Made by a program: the position numbers and the translations under genes. A stretch of 64,000 bases of DNA, from contig NC_135567.1 in NCBI RefSeq assembly GCF_964340395.1, forward strand, positions 16,438,806-16,502,805, written 5' to 3'. The notes under the pieces are model-generated. The model was given only the letters and a program-made list of their open reading frames with translations. It had not been told where the DNA came from and ran no database searches. Position 1 is the stretch's first letter, and each line of letters begins with the position of its first letter. Origin of the DNA: Glandiceps talaboti. Its lineage: Eukaryota; Hemichordata; Enteropneusta; Spengelidae. Below are positions 49,971 to 62,066 of the stretch, piece by piece.

Positions 49971-52475
49971 ATGGCGTCGAACATTGACATGTCAAAGGAA
50001 CTCAAAACAACATCTGAGAAGACTAACCACGCTCGCCTGTGTCGGTTACTGGTTGAAGGTGGCACCAAAGCTTTGAGATGTGTTTTCAACTCTTGTCACC
50101 CTCCAAAAGATTTGGTAAATCAGCTATCCTCGCCTCGTGTTCAACAGATTCTTAAGAATTTGAAAACCCGGAAGGTCATCAACAAAGGTCAGTTGGATAT
50201 CCTATACCCGTCATCAACAACGTCTGTGAGTTCTGAAAACTTTGATATCACCCTGTTGATGATATTGCTTAGGAATGTATGTAACCTGTGTCAACCTAAC
50301 ACAGGGTGGGACAACAAACCATCGACCAGGGATCACAGCAAAGAAGCTGACATTGTTCGAGTTAAATACTACAGAAATATACTGTACCATAGCCACACCA
50401 CTAGCATTGATGATGGCGACTTTGAACGAATTTGGAATGAGATCGCCAGTGCATTAGAACGACTTGGGGGTAACAAGGAAGATATAGAACTACTGAAAAC
50501 AGATAGTATGGACAGTGAACTTGAACAACGGTTCAATGATGAGATTGAGTGTTGGGCCAAAGCAGACGAAGAAGTCAGGGCTGGAGTTGAGAAACTTAAC
50601 AAAAAAGTAGATTGGTTGGTAGAAAATTTCAAAAGCACAACCTCTGATATGAACATTGAAGAATCAAACAGTACTGCCAGTGGACACTCTGAAAGTGCCT
50701 CAAACCTAGAGTACGTGTGTAGTATCCATCAAGACAGTATGCTAGAACTCTACTGTCGTACATGCAAGGTGACCATATGTAAAAGATGTACTGTGATAAC
50801 ACACAAAGATCACGAGCATTTGAACTTGACAAATGCTAAGCCTGAAATAACCCAGTTAATAAAAAAGTACAGGAGTGCATTACAAACAAAAAAACAAGAG
50901 ATCAATGACCACATAGATAAGGGCAATGAGTATGCACTTCTTTTCGAGAAGAATCACAAAGCAGAAATACAATGCATTAGGAAAAATACGCAAGAGCAAA
51001 TGGAACTATTGGCAGATATTTTCAAGAAGCGGGGAGAGGTACTTGAGGAAACGATTATTTCACGTTATGATGAAATGAAAAATGAAATGGATAAAGAATT
51101 AGAGGAATTAGCAAGTAACAAGAAAAGTGTAACAAAAAGCCTTGAAAAAGTTGAAAACGCTCTCCACAACCCAGATATAATGAAATATGCTATTGTAACC
51201 TCTGAGCAGGATGATGGTGTTACAATGTCACTTTCAAAACCGACAAAATTCACAAAGGTTTATGATAAGGTGGCTACGTTTAAGCCACGTGTTTTACATC
51301 TACATATTCCTGAACATATTGGTTCAATCACCTTCTCAGTCCTGCCACACTCCTCCTATCTTGAGAAGAAGTATATTCCAACGTGTCTGAAGCAAGGTGA
51401 TGTGCTATTTACTAGAATTCATACGTGTAATTATAATAATGATGAGAGAAACTGTGAGCCTGATGAGTTGAAGGTAACTGTGAAACCCAAAGACACAGCT
51501 TCACGACTGGTCACATCAAATATAACATCTGAACATTACTTATCACCCGGGTGCTACATTTCATGCTTAACATGTGAGGACACTGGGATACACGAGGTAT
51601 CAGTGACCTTACGAGACCACCATATTATGGGATCGCCATTTGAATTTGAAGTGTTACCATGGAGCGTGACTGATATTGACCTTGAAAATGAGCTTGACGG
51701 TGACGTCATCAGAGGGCTAACTGTTGACAAAAGTGGATGTATCGTCATAGCAACAAAGACTAAAATCTGTATCATTGATCAGCACGGGCAGAAAGATAAA
51801 GAAATACCTTTTTCTAATATGAAAGAATCTTACGAAGTTCGTGGTATTGCTGTCGCCGATCCGAACAGATATTTTGTTGCAATCGATAACTCGAACGCTT
51901 TGGATATCAAGCCTTCAAAGAGAAATTCCTTCGTTGCCGAGTACAACGACAGTGGTGAAGAAGTTATCACTTTTGGAAAGGATAAGTTGAAGTTAATAAG
52001 GGGCATTGCAGTTGATAAAACGTATGCTTACGTCACAGACTGTTCAAGGGAAAAGAAGGTAGCCGTGTTTTCAATTGGACGGAAAAACACTGGAAAGAAA
52101 TACACTAGTCTGACGTGCAACCTTACCTATCCCCACTTCGTCTCAGTCAAACCTCATGATCAGCAGCTTCGAATTGTCTCCGATGGCAAAACTACTGAAA
52201 TGTTTCATAGGGGGTTCATTTCCAGTTATCGCTACTGTTCACTTAAAATGATATCTCCATGTGGAGTTTGTATAGATGAAGACGACATCGCTTATGTCTG
52301 TGATCGGGATAAAGATGTTATACATAAAATAAACTGTAAGACTAGGTGTGTTGGATACATACCATTGGCTTCCTTAGGCTTAAGGAGTCCTGAACTGATA
52401 GCAATAATGAGCAACGATCCCTGCAAGATAGTCATCACTGTTAACGGAAATCGCCAGTTGAAAGTATTGTCATGA
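49971..52475 (+). CDS. HEPN/B-box/coiled-coil/filamin/NHL protein, copy 2 (RING-less TRIM-like), 834 aa
   Basis: Intronless. The start ATG at 49971 (ACAAGATGG, strong Kozak) begins MASNIDMSK, aligned with copy 1; earlier in-frame codons contain no ATG. Residues about 15-168: DZIP3-type HEPN (HARLCRLLVEGGTKALRCVF, FDITLLMILLRNVCNL, GWDNKP, EADIVRVKYYRN) with signature R135-N-I-L-Y-H140. Residues 250-284: B-box 2 (CSIHQDSMLELYCRTCKVTI, CKRCTVITHKDHEH). Residues about 290-410: coiled coil. Residues about 455-560: filamin-type repeat (GIHEVSVTLRDHHIMGSPFEFEV). Residues about 565-834: NHL-like repeats (IRGLTVDKSGCIVIATKTKI, IRGIAVDKTYAYVTDC). The HEPN part is much closer to copy 1 than the C-terminal half is. 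No RING. Candidate AATAAA signals follow at 52966 and 53456. Confidence 0.93.
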   Translation: MASNIDMSKELKTTSEKTNHARLCRLLVEGGTKALRCVFNSCHPPKDLVNQLSSPRVQQILKNLKTRKVINKGQLDILYPSSTTSVSSENFDITLLMILLRNVCNLCQPNTGWDNKPSTRDHSKEADIVRVKYYRNILYHSHTTSIDDGDFERIWNEIASALERLGGNKEDIELLKTDSMDSELEQRFNDEIECWAKADEEVRAGVEKLNKKVDWLVENFKSTTSDMNIEESNSTASGHSESASNLEYVCSIHQDSMLELYCRTCKVTICKRCTVITHKDHEHLNLTNAKPEITQLIKKYRSALQTKKQEINDHIDKGNEYALLFEKNHKAEIQCIRKNTQEQMELLADIFKKRGEVLEETIISRYDEMKNEMDKELEELASNKKSVTKSLEKVENALHNPDIMKYAIVTSEQDDGVTMSLSKPTKFTKVYDKVATFKPRVLHLHIPEHIGSITFSVLPHSSYLEKKYIPTCLKQGDVLFTRIHTCNYNNDERNCEPDELKVTVKPKDTASRLVTSNITSEHYLSPGCYISCLTCEDTGIHEVSVTLRDHHIMGSPFEFEVLPWSVTDIDLENELDGDVIRGLTVDKSGCIVIATKTKICIIDQHGQKDKEIPFSNMKESYEVRGIAVADPNRYFVAIDNSNALDIKPSKRNSFVAEYNDSGEEVITFGKDKLKLIRGIAVDKTYAYVTDCSREKKVAVFSIGRKNTGKKYTSLTCNLTYPHFVSVKPHDQQLRIVSDGKTTEMFHRGFISSYRYCSLKMISPCGVCIDEDDIAYVCDRDKDVIHKINCKTRCVGYIPLASLGLRSPELIAIMSNDPCKIVITVNGNRQLKVLS

Positions 52476-54007
52476 GTTACTGACAAACTTTCTCAGGCCT
52501 ATGGTGTGTGTTTTTGTAACAAAGACAACAATAGCTCTGTGTACATCATTTTACATTTAGTATGCGTTGTTTGGAAACATATAATATTCCCAACTCTTTA
52601 TCTTCGCTATTAGCTAAGGATGCCATTCATGACCTAAGGGGCTTTGTCACTACGAGTAGTCAGTGCAATGACAAACGTCTGGGTCACGAGTATTTTCGGG
52701 CTGAATGAAGAATATTGAGGAACAATATGATTATACATCCTGAAGTACTTTTATGAAAAGCGGCGTAAAGGCGACTTGGAATGTTTTGACCCATTTCGAG
52801 AACTACAGGACTAAGAATATAAACACTTAACTGTCGTAACTAGGCCGAACAGAATATTAAAACATTCATATTTTCTGTTCGAACACGCCAACTTGGCTTG
52901 TTTGTCGAATTATTTCACGGATATTGTTTTATTTGGTATAGTAAACTTGGTAAATAATTTTAAATATAATAAATATCGACCAATCACTCTTGGAGAGAAA
53001 ACATCCACTTGTGGCCAAAATTATCAAACATGCTAGATATTTGGCTCACGGCCACGAATGACCAAAATCTAATGAAAATTTGCCCGTACATGAGAGGAAG
53101 TGGCGTGAGCAGATTGCCACCAGTGAAACTTTGCTCTGCTGATTGCTCTAGTGTGCGCCTGGCTTAAGGTTGAGATAACAAGGGTACAATATCTTGCTTC
53201 ATTTTGTCTGAATGAAATATTACAACTAGACGCAGACACACGGGCACTAATGTCTGTATGTATTGTCTTCATAGTGGTCTGTTAATATGTCATTTCATTT
53301 CAACACAATGTTAATCTCATTATCTTTAAGAGTTATAGCATATGCAGTTTCTTATTGGGTTCTGTGTATTTGTATCAAACAGAGCCACTGAGCACTAACA
53401 GGAAACGGACTGTATAAGTACAGTGCTTACATTCCATTGTTTACTTTATTTCACTAATAAAACATACACAACTTATTTATCCAAGTGACAGGAATATCTT
53501 TAAATAGTATATTTTTATACCATCTTCTATAAACCTTCTAATTATATCCCACAGGCTTTTTAATATATGATTTATTTAATAATTTACATATGTGTATACA
53601 CACACTAATACACATAAATTAAATTGAATTTATTTTTAAATATAATTTAATTTACATTCATCAGAATAATTAGGATACAAAAATTAACAACAATCAACTC
53701 TGATGAGGATCATGGAAATAGTTTACTTGAAATTAAACTTAGACTAGTCCATCGTCATGGCAACTAAGATATATATACTAATTACTTGGCATACAACTAA
53801 AAACAAATACATAATGACATACAGAAAGACCTAGTTACATTCCTATATAAACAAATTCAAAACAAGATAAATACTAGATAAACGATATAGCATGAGAATA
53901 TTCATTGTTCATCTAATGCATATTCATATTTGCTAAGACCCCAAAATTTATATTTATTCCAGGAGTGATGTTCCCTTCAATACCTTTTGGGCGATTCGCA
54001 TTTTTTG
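52476..54007. other. 3' flank of HEPN gene 2, nothing else recognised
   Basis: AT-rich sequence with candidate polyadenylation signals and a low-complexity AT stretch at 53460-53660. Short frames have no recognisable domain. Confidence 0.4.
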
Positions 54008-54604
54008 TGAACTTGAATACATGCAAAAAAAAACAGAGAAGTGATTTAAGGACATTTTGATTTAGAGTTGTACTACATAAGAGTGTTTTTAACAAAATAC
54101 GGAAGAGCAACTGAAACTTTGCTTAGTAATCAGTTGTGCGACCTAACCAATAGAAACATCTCTACTATGTGGGCGGATCAGCTGACTACTGTACAGGGCA
54201 ACCTAATGTTTAGTCGTGACGTCATTTTTGCGGGAAATCCTTGCATGGGATAAGGTTTTGCAAGTGAGAGCAATATTTATTTTGCAGCCATGAGAAAATA
54301 TCTCCCCATAAAGTGCGCACGCTAATGCATTTCTTGCAAAGTGGCGCGGTGACTGATGACCGACTGAACTATTAGCGGTGCGTTTTATCAATAGCGCCCC
54401 CAACAGATCAATACGTTTATTTTGACAACTGAAACCTCGGGATTATATTTATTCGATGTGTACGTTTTTTCTGGTTTGTTATATTTCACTCCACCGTTGG
54501 GGGCGTTATTCAACGTACAGTGTGACGTGAGAACCCGGCCAAGAGAACCATCATTCCTCCGATTTCTTGGTGGTGTGTTTACAGCTAAATAAAGGAGGGT
54601 GGCA
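54008..54604. repeat. Dispersed direct repeat, copy 2
   Basis: Same sequence and orientation as 47924-48496, with a small extra segment GACGTGAGAACCCGGCCAAG near 54522. A (GTAT)n/(GTCT)n tract starts directly at its right end (54604-54670). Confidence 0.85.
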
Positions 54605-54691
54605 TGCATGTATGTATGTATGTATGTATGTATGTATGTATGTATGTATGTCTGTCTGTCTGTCTGTGTGTATGTGTGTGTAGCCACCACA

Positions 54692-54930
54692 AATGGAAAT
54701 CCTTGCATGGGATAAGGTTTTGTAAGTGAGAGCAATATTTATTTTGCAGCCATGAGTAAATATCTCCCCATAAAGTGCGCACACTAATGCATTTCTTGCA
54801 AAGTGGCGAGGCGACTGATGACCGACTGAACTACTAGCGGTGCGTTTTATCAATAGCGCCCCCAACAGATCAATATGTTTAATACCATGTACGTTTTTCT
54901 GTTGTTTTTTCAATCCGCCGTTGGTGGTGT
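54692..54930. repeat. Dispersed direct repeat, partial copy 3
   Basis: AAATCCTTGCATGGGATAAG through CAATAGCGCCCCCAACAGAT and on to a shortened end. Corresponds to the middle of copies 1 and 2. Confidence 0.8.
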
Positions 54931-56602
54931 TATTCAAGGTACAGTGAGCAACCCAAAGCTCTACCATAGGCCCTATTCCTCGGTGATCTAATGCACAGTT
55001 ATATAAATGGGCGGGGAGAGAAGTCGAGGGAATTGATGGGAAGAGGGGGGGGGGGGTTTACTCGTAAAAGTGATATATCCAACTTGATGGGGGGGGGGGG
55101 CAAGTTAATGATAAATAGTGCAATGTGGTATATAGTGCAATTCCCCAAATCATGCTAGTCCGTCGGCCTAATGAAAATTGCTGTCAACCCTCATTACAAT
55201 TATATCATGAGTACATATTACTTCGCATGAAGGTAAACAATGTATCTTCACAATAATAACTGCCGGACCTATGACACGCCAGCTTGTGTCAACATTTGTT
55301 AAACATAACTTACATAATATACTATGAACCATAGCATGTGTCATGCCAATTTTTGACACTGGACCAATAAATATAAATGGGAGCATAAAATGTATACTTC
55401 TTGTCAAAATATAACTACTATGTCTTGGTTCTGCGGTAGAACTACAGTCGTAAATGATGCGTTTGGACGTGATTTGTGATGTAAACATATATGGAAGACT
55501 GGTGAGGACAGCGACCTGCGACCAAAACTACAAAAACTGCAAAACTGCCGCCTGCTTGTTGCAAAACTGCCACCTGCGACTTGTCAGCCATGATTTCCCA
55601 TTTTCTCGAAAAACTAGAGATTAGGGTATTTAATGTCGACAAGGCCGATTTGGCCATATATCATGCAGTTTCGTCCGAACACGAGGCTCCTCGTAAAGCT
55701 ATCTTTATTACAACCCCGTGAGCTAGCTAAAATGTATAGTAAATATCATTATACATTTTTCGCCCAAATCATACAGATTGATTCAAGTGCCTGTGGTACT
55801 GTTCGTAGTACTCTGGACCTCCGTGTGACCTAGCTTTAAGCGTTGGCTCAATGCACACTCCGTGGAAAAGTCAATTTTACTAGTACACATGTATGTTTCG
55901 CTCTTGCCAAGTGTTGTGGTCAAAATAAATAATAAAAAATGACAATGTTATGTGTAATACACTCAAAGTTACATTCGCCAATGCATTGAGTTGTGTTGAC
56001 TGATGTACACAGCCTCGGAACGGCGCGGCAACCACCTTGCTTTTCGGTTGGCCGGCAAGTCATACTACCCTAGTACTGGACATGAGCGTTGCGAGTATCA
56101 TCGTCATCTCTTGTATCTGCTACAGTCATGAGCGTTACCAGTTCTGTCAAGCTCTGTAGTGTGCAAGTAAAGGTCAATGTAACAGTTATGTTTAGCACTA
56201 TTGCGATTGATTACATAATTATTTACAGTATCAGATAATGTAGAATATAAATTATGTTCCAATGATTTGTTGGTCCACCACCACCCCCACTCCCACCCCC
56301 TCCAATCCCCATCCGTACGTCGAACCTGAGACATCGGTCTAAGACAGAAAGATATGTTTGTTTGTATATACTTTATTTGTATGGTGGTCTGTATATACGT
56401 TTTTTGCGTTCAATCAAAGTTTACGGGCAACTTGGTATCTCGGCCAAATCCATTTAGGAACCTGTTAGTTTCTCCAGGGTGGGGGTGGGGTTATGGTGGA
56501 TTTTTAAATCCTTAAATCGGGCAATCACTTAATTCTAAAACTTGACGACCCCCTCCCCCATATATAATATTTACATGACAGGTATTTTTTTATCGTGACT
56601 CA
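54931..56602. other. Intergenic, nothing recognised
   Basis: G runs at 55046-55058 and 55088-55100, and otherwise unique-looking sequence. No exon or RNA gene identified. Confidence 0.4.
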
Positions 56603-57770
56603 TTCCCTAATCAGATATGAAATCGGTGACATTATCAATTAAAAATGATATCTAGTCATCCTGTCACAAGGATAAAAATGTTAACAAAACTATGAAATAT
56701 TGCGATTTTTTCATGTATTGCTTGATGAACGGCCTATGTATAACTAGTTTGAGCATGTGTAAAAAAAACAGGAGTTGACTGTTTCTTCGTCGAAGTAAAT
56801 GTCAACTTAAAAAGGTCACTGCAGTATAATATAATATTAATAGTTGTAGACCGAATTATGGTAGACGATTGAAAAGATGTTCAGCCATTATTGATTACTA
56901 AGTTTCTTGAGTTGTGTTAATCCGTGTTAAAAAGTGTTTACACCACCTTATGTAGTAGTACTGCAGTGTTGTGTAGTGTTGTATACGTGTAAACTCGAGT
57001 TGAATAGTTTTGTTGGTAACCAAATTTAAGAGGTCATGTCATAGTAAACCCAACTAGATTAATTGTATCACAAATACTAACGTCTGATCGACAGGAATAT
57101 CATGATTTACTGTATGTACATTATTTGGGGCAAAGTATATGGTAACAATATGACGTGTACAGATTAAAGGTATTTTATCTTCAGGACTTATCTCTTTCCG
57201 TTTGTTAAATTTAGTTACACATTACTGGAGAATTGATAGATCGCCGATACGATTTAATATTACATTAAATCCTGTTATCGTTATCATTAAAAATACAATT
57301 AAAATCTTATGTGTGCATACTTAGCAATTATGAGCGACGTCCGTATTTAGAAGTAACATTTACAAAACGAATTAAGTGTATTGACAAGGTTACCGGTTGA
57401 CTACAAATTTGTTTGGATGAAATGTACAGTTGTACTATTTAGTGTTTAATATGTACAACTTAACTAGACACATAAAACTCGTTGGGATAGCTGTGTTGCA
57501 TGGTATATCTCGAGGGTTAGAACACAGCTTGAAATACCACCACTGTTCTTATCAGGGTATTTATTGAGGTCGTATAGTAAAATGGTTTTATAATACTCAG
57601 TGCCTTGTTTAAACAAACATTGCATTGTGTTAACTTACCTTATCAGGAATCAATATCCATTCAGTAAAGAAAATTGAGTCCAGCGCCCTCAACAGAAAAA
57701 TCAGCATGTGAATACAATTGAAACTGTCATTATGTGTTACTTTCACTTAACCAATAACACATGCCATCGA

Positions 57771-57916
57771 GGTCAATATCACAATTAAGTGCCTGCAAAG
57801 GGGTTGGCACTCTTTACCTAGATTTCGATGATGTCCAAGCCAAAGACAAGGGCATCACCAAAAATTTGGTAAAGAGATCCGGCCGGAGAGCAGGCATTAC
57901 GTTGTGATATATCCCG
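57771..57916. repeat. Hairpin segment in unit 1
   Basis: CAATATCACAATTAAGTGCC...GGCACTCTTTACC is followed by its inverse GGTAAAGAG...GCAGGCATTACGTTGTGATA. About 145 bp, able to fold into a long imperfect stem. Likely an old palindromic MITE embedded in the tandem unit. Confidence 0.7.
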
Positions 57917-59009
57917 AGTGCATGTGTTAGTAATTCTATTACACCATCCACTCATCATTCGTCCAATCATTCACATAGCTACTCTTCATTCATCACCATT
58001 CGTCATCGATAGAAAAAGTTTCCCTTTCAAGGTACATTTCTAAATTGTACTTGCAGTTAAGCATCGAATATGGACATGACATGCATGATTTGTAGGAGCT
58101 CGAGTGCCCCACATCTAATCTGAAATTGTATTTATTCAAATTTCTGCAAGAAATAAGTTTGTGTGACTAACTCTAGTAAGTTTGACATCTCGAGCGCGAA
58201 AAAAACTAGAAAACATTAGAGTGGATGTGCAACGGTCGAAATAAACCCAGTGGGCAATAGTGCTGATGTTTAAAAAAATGGATTTTCATCTTTTCGATTA
58301 CACTTCTTGTGTTCCTTCACTTGGCAAAGCTTAACTTTGTTTTGAAGTTTGTCGCAAAATTGTAAAAGCCGTGGTATTTCTAGTTAGAGTCTATTCCACC
58401 AGCACAAAATGACACCAATTTCGTCTGCTGTCAACACATGTACGCATGTGCACATGATGTCATTAGTCATCAGTTGTCCCTGTTCAGGCATCATTGAGAT
58501 ACATTTTAACCGGTAAACGACGTAATTTGCGTTTAACAATGTGAAAATTATACATACCACGTGACCATATGTTGACAAATCAAAACATATGAAATGGACT
58601 AGGTGTGTTATATTACTTCATGTTTAGGCTTTTTAAAACAATGTTCGGTTTCTTTAAAGCAAACTGACACACACGGGCCATGGCTGTGTACACGTTAAGA
58701 AATGGTTAAAGTAAAACTCCTTAAAATATTTGTGTTGGACAGCATCTATAGTATGGTACAAAGACACTTGAAATACCAGTGTACTTTTATTAGGACATTT
58801 ATTGCTTTCAGACTAAAAAAAAACAGTGTTGTAAATAAAGTGTTTATTGGACCCAGTCAATTTGTAGACATGTTAACAGACCTTTTACTGATCAATTGTG
58901 TTTTTTTTCAACCAGCGAGTGGGCCTCTCCAGAATTAATTAGAATTAAACGCCTTGATATCGTCAGAATTATTGATCTTCAGAGAGATAGGCAAACAAGC
59001 AGAGATACA

Positions 59010-59024
59010 GGGAGACAGACAAAC

Positions 59025-59057
<33 letters not shown>

Positions 59058-59060
59058 GTC

Positions 59061-59097
<37 letters not shown>

Positions 59098-59219
59098 GGC
59101 TTACAGAAAGACAGGCGAACGGACGGGCGGGTGGGTGTGTGGCAGATGGACAGAGGGATTGGCAGATGGACAGAGACAGACAGATAGATAGGCAGACAGA
59201 CAAACAAACAAACAAACAT

Positions 59220-59264
<45 letters not shown>

Positions 59265-59305
59265 AATACAGACAGACAGACAGACAGATAGACATACAGA
59301 CAGAC
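59010..59305. repeat. (CAGA)n microsatellite, end of unit 1
   Basis: CAGA repeats interrupted by CAGGCGAACGGACGGGCGGG and TGGACAGAGGGATTGGCAGA. The same interruptions appear at 61730-62066. Confidence 0.97.
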
Positions 59306-60500
59306 ACTCAGCTATTTTATTCCCTAATCAGATATGAAATCGGTAACATTATCATTTAAAAATGATATCTAGTCATCTTGTCACAAGGATAAAAATGTAA
59401 ACAAAACGTTGAAATATTGCGATTTCTTTTCATTTATTGCTTGACGAACGACCTATGTAAAACTAGTTTGAGCATGTGTAAAAAACAGGAGTTGACTGTT
59501 TCTTCGTCGAAGTAAATGTCAACTTAAAAAGGTCACTGCAATTTAAAACTAATGGGACTGAGTATAATATAACATTAATAGTTGTAGACCGAATTATGGT
59601 AGACGATTGAAAAGATGTTCAGCCATTCTTGATTACTAAAGTTTCTTGAGTTGTGTTAATCCGTGTTAGAAAGTGTTTACACCACCTTATGTAGTAGTAC
59701 TGCAGTGTTGTGTAGTGTTGTATACGTGTAAACTCGAGGTGAATAGTTTTGTTGGTAACCAATGGAAGAGGTCATGTCATAGTAAACCCAACTAGATTAA
59801 TTGTATCACAAATACGAACGTCTGATCGACAGGAATATCATGATTTACTGTATGTACATTAATTGGGGCAAAGTATATGGTAACAATATGACGTGTACAG
59901 GTTAAAGGTATTTTATCTTCAGGGCTTATCTCTTTCCGTTTGTTAAATTTAGTTACACATTACTGGAGAATTGATAGATCGCCAATACAATTTAATATTA
60001 CATTAAATCCTGTTATCGTTATCATTAAAAATACAAGTAAAATCTTATGTGTGCATACTTAGCAATTATGAGCAACGTCCGTATTTAGAAGTAACATTTA
60101 CAAAACAAATTAAGTGTATTTACAAGGTTACCGGTTGACGACAAATTTGTTTGGGTAAAATGTACAGTAACTGTTGTACTATTTAGTACAACTTAACTAG
60201 ACACATAAAACTCGTTCGGATAGCTGTGTTGCATGGTATATCTCGAGGGTTAGAACATAGCTTGAAATACCATCACTGTTCTTATCAGGGTATTTATTGA
60301 GGAGGTATAGTAAAATGGTTTTATGGTACTCAGTGCCTTTTTTAATCAAACATTGCATTGTGTTAACTTACCTTATCAGGAATTTGTATCCATTCAGTAA
60401 AGAAAATTGAACTGGCGCCCTCAACAGAAGAATGAGCAGATGAATACAAATGAAACTGTCATTATGTGTTACTTTCATTTAAATATTGACATATGCCACC

Positions 60501-60650
60501 GAGGGCAATATCACAATTTAGTACCAACACAAGGGTTGGCACTCTTTACCAAGATTGTGATGATGTCCAAGCCGAAGGCCATGGCATCATTAAACGTGTG
60601 GTAAATAGTTCCAGCCTGGGGGCAGGCATTAAATTGTGATATTTTCCGAG
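60501..60650. repeat. Hairpin segment in unit 2
   Basis: GGCAATATCACAATTTAGTA...TTGGCACTCTTTACCAAGAT paired with GCAGGCATTAAATTGTGATA. Corresponds to 57771-57916. Confidence 0.7.
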
Positions 60651-61729
60651 CGTATGTCTTCTTAATTTCATTACATCACCAACTCATCATTTGTCCAATC
60701 ATTCATATAGCTACTCTTCATTCATCATTATTAATCATCGATAGAAAAGTTTCCCTTTCAAGGTGCATTTCCAAATTGTACTTGCAGTTAAGCATCGAAT
60801 ATTGTCATGGCATGCATTATTTGTAGGCGCACGGGTTCCCACATTGCATTTATTCAAATTTCTGCAAAAAATATGTTTGTGTGACTAACTATAGTTAGTT
60901 TGACATCTCGAGCGCGTAAAACTAGAAACCATTAGATTGGATGTGCAACGGTCGACATAAATCCAGTGGGCAATAGTGCTGATGTTTAAAACAACGGATT
61001 TTCATCTTTTGGATTACACTTCTTGTGTTTCTTCACTTGGCAAAGCTTAAGTTTTTTTTGAAGTCTTTCGCAAAATTGTAAAAGCAGTGGTATTTCTAGT
61101 TAGAGTATATTCCACCAGTACAAAATGGCACCAATTTCGTCTGCTGTGGAAACATGTACGCATGTGTACACGATGTCATTAGTCATCAGTTATAATGCCT
61201 TTTCGGGCATCACCACAAAACATTTTAACCTGTAAACGACGTCATTTGCGTTGAACAATGTGAAAATTATACACACGACGTGACCAAATAAATGACAAAT
61301 CACATCATAGAAAAGGAACTGGGTGTGTTACAATACTTCACGTTTAGGCTTTTTAAAACAATGTTCGATTTATTTAAACTAAACAGATACACACGGGCCA
61401 TGGCTGTGTACACGTTAAGAAATGGTTAAAGTAAAACTCCTTAAAATATTTGTGTTGGACAGCATCTATAGTATGGTACAAGGACACTTGAAATACCAGT
61501 GTACTTTTATTAGGACATTTATTGCTTTCAGACTAAAAAAAACAGTGTTGTAAATAAAGTGTTTATTGGACCCAGTCAATTTGTAGACATGTTAACAGAC
61601 CATTCACTGATAAATTGTGGTTTTGTCAACCTGCGAGTGGGCCTGTCCAGAATTAATTAGAATTAAACGCCTTGATATCGTCAGAATTATTGATCTTCAG
61701 AGAGATAGGCAAACAAGCAGAGATACAGG

Positions 61730-61742
61730 GAGACAGACAAAC

Positions 61743-61775
<33 letters not shown>

Positions 61776-61778
61776 GTC

Positions 61779-61815
<37 letters not shown>

Positions 61816-61945
61816 GGCTTACAGAAAGACAGGCGAACGGACGGGCGGGTGGGTGTGTGGCAGATGGACAGAGGGATTGGCAGATGGACAGAGACAGACA
61901 GATAGATAGGCAGACAGACAAACAAACAAACATACAGACAGACAC

Positions 61946-61990
<45 letters not shown>

Positions 61991-62066
61991 AATACAGACA
62001 GACAGACAGACAGACAGAAATACAGACAGACAGACAGACAGATAGACATACAGACAGACACTCAGC
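61730..62066. repeat. (CAGA)n microsatellite, end of unit 2
   Basis: As in unit 1 but longer by about 36 bp, with an extra AGAAATACAGACAGACAGAC segment, which explains most of the unit length difference. Confidence 0.97.

Noticed and set aside
47924-54604. Direct repeats around HEPN gene 2 as LTRs of a retroelement
   Set aside because: They begin TG and end CA and contain AATAAA, but no primer-binding site, polypurine tract, gag/pol frame or target duplication is seen, and a partial third copy stands nearby.
58702-58938. 78-codon frame in the 2.7 kb unit
   Set aside because: A one-base difference in an A run breaks the frame in the second unit, so it is not under coding constraint.
58896-59307. 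Open frames rich in Asp-Arg-Gln-Thr or Cys-Leu-Ser-Val (also 61617-62061)
   Set aside because: Translations of the CAGA microsatellite; no domain or start context.
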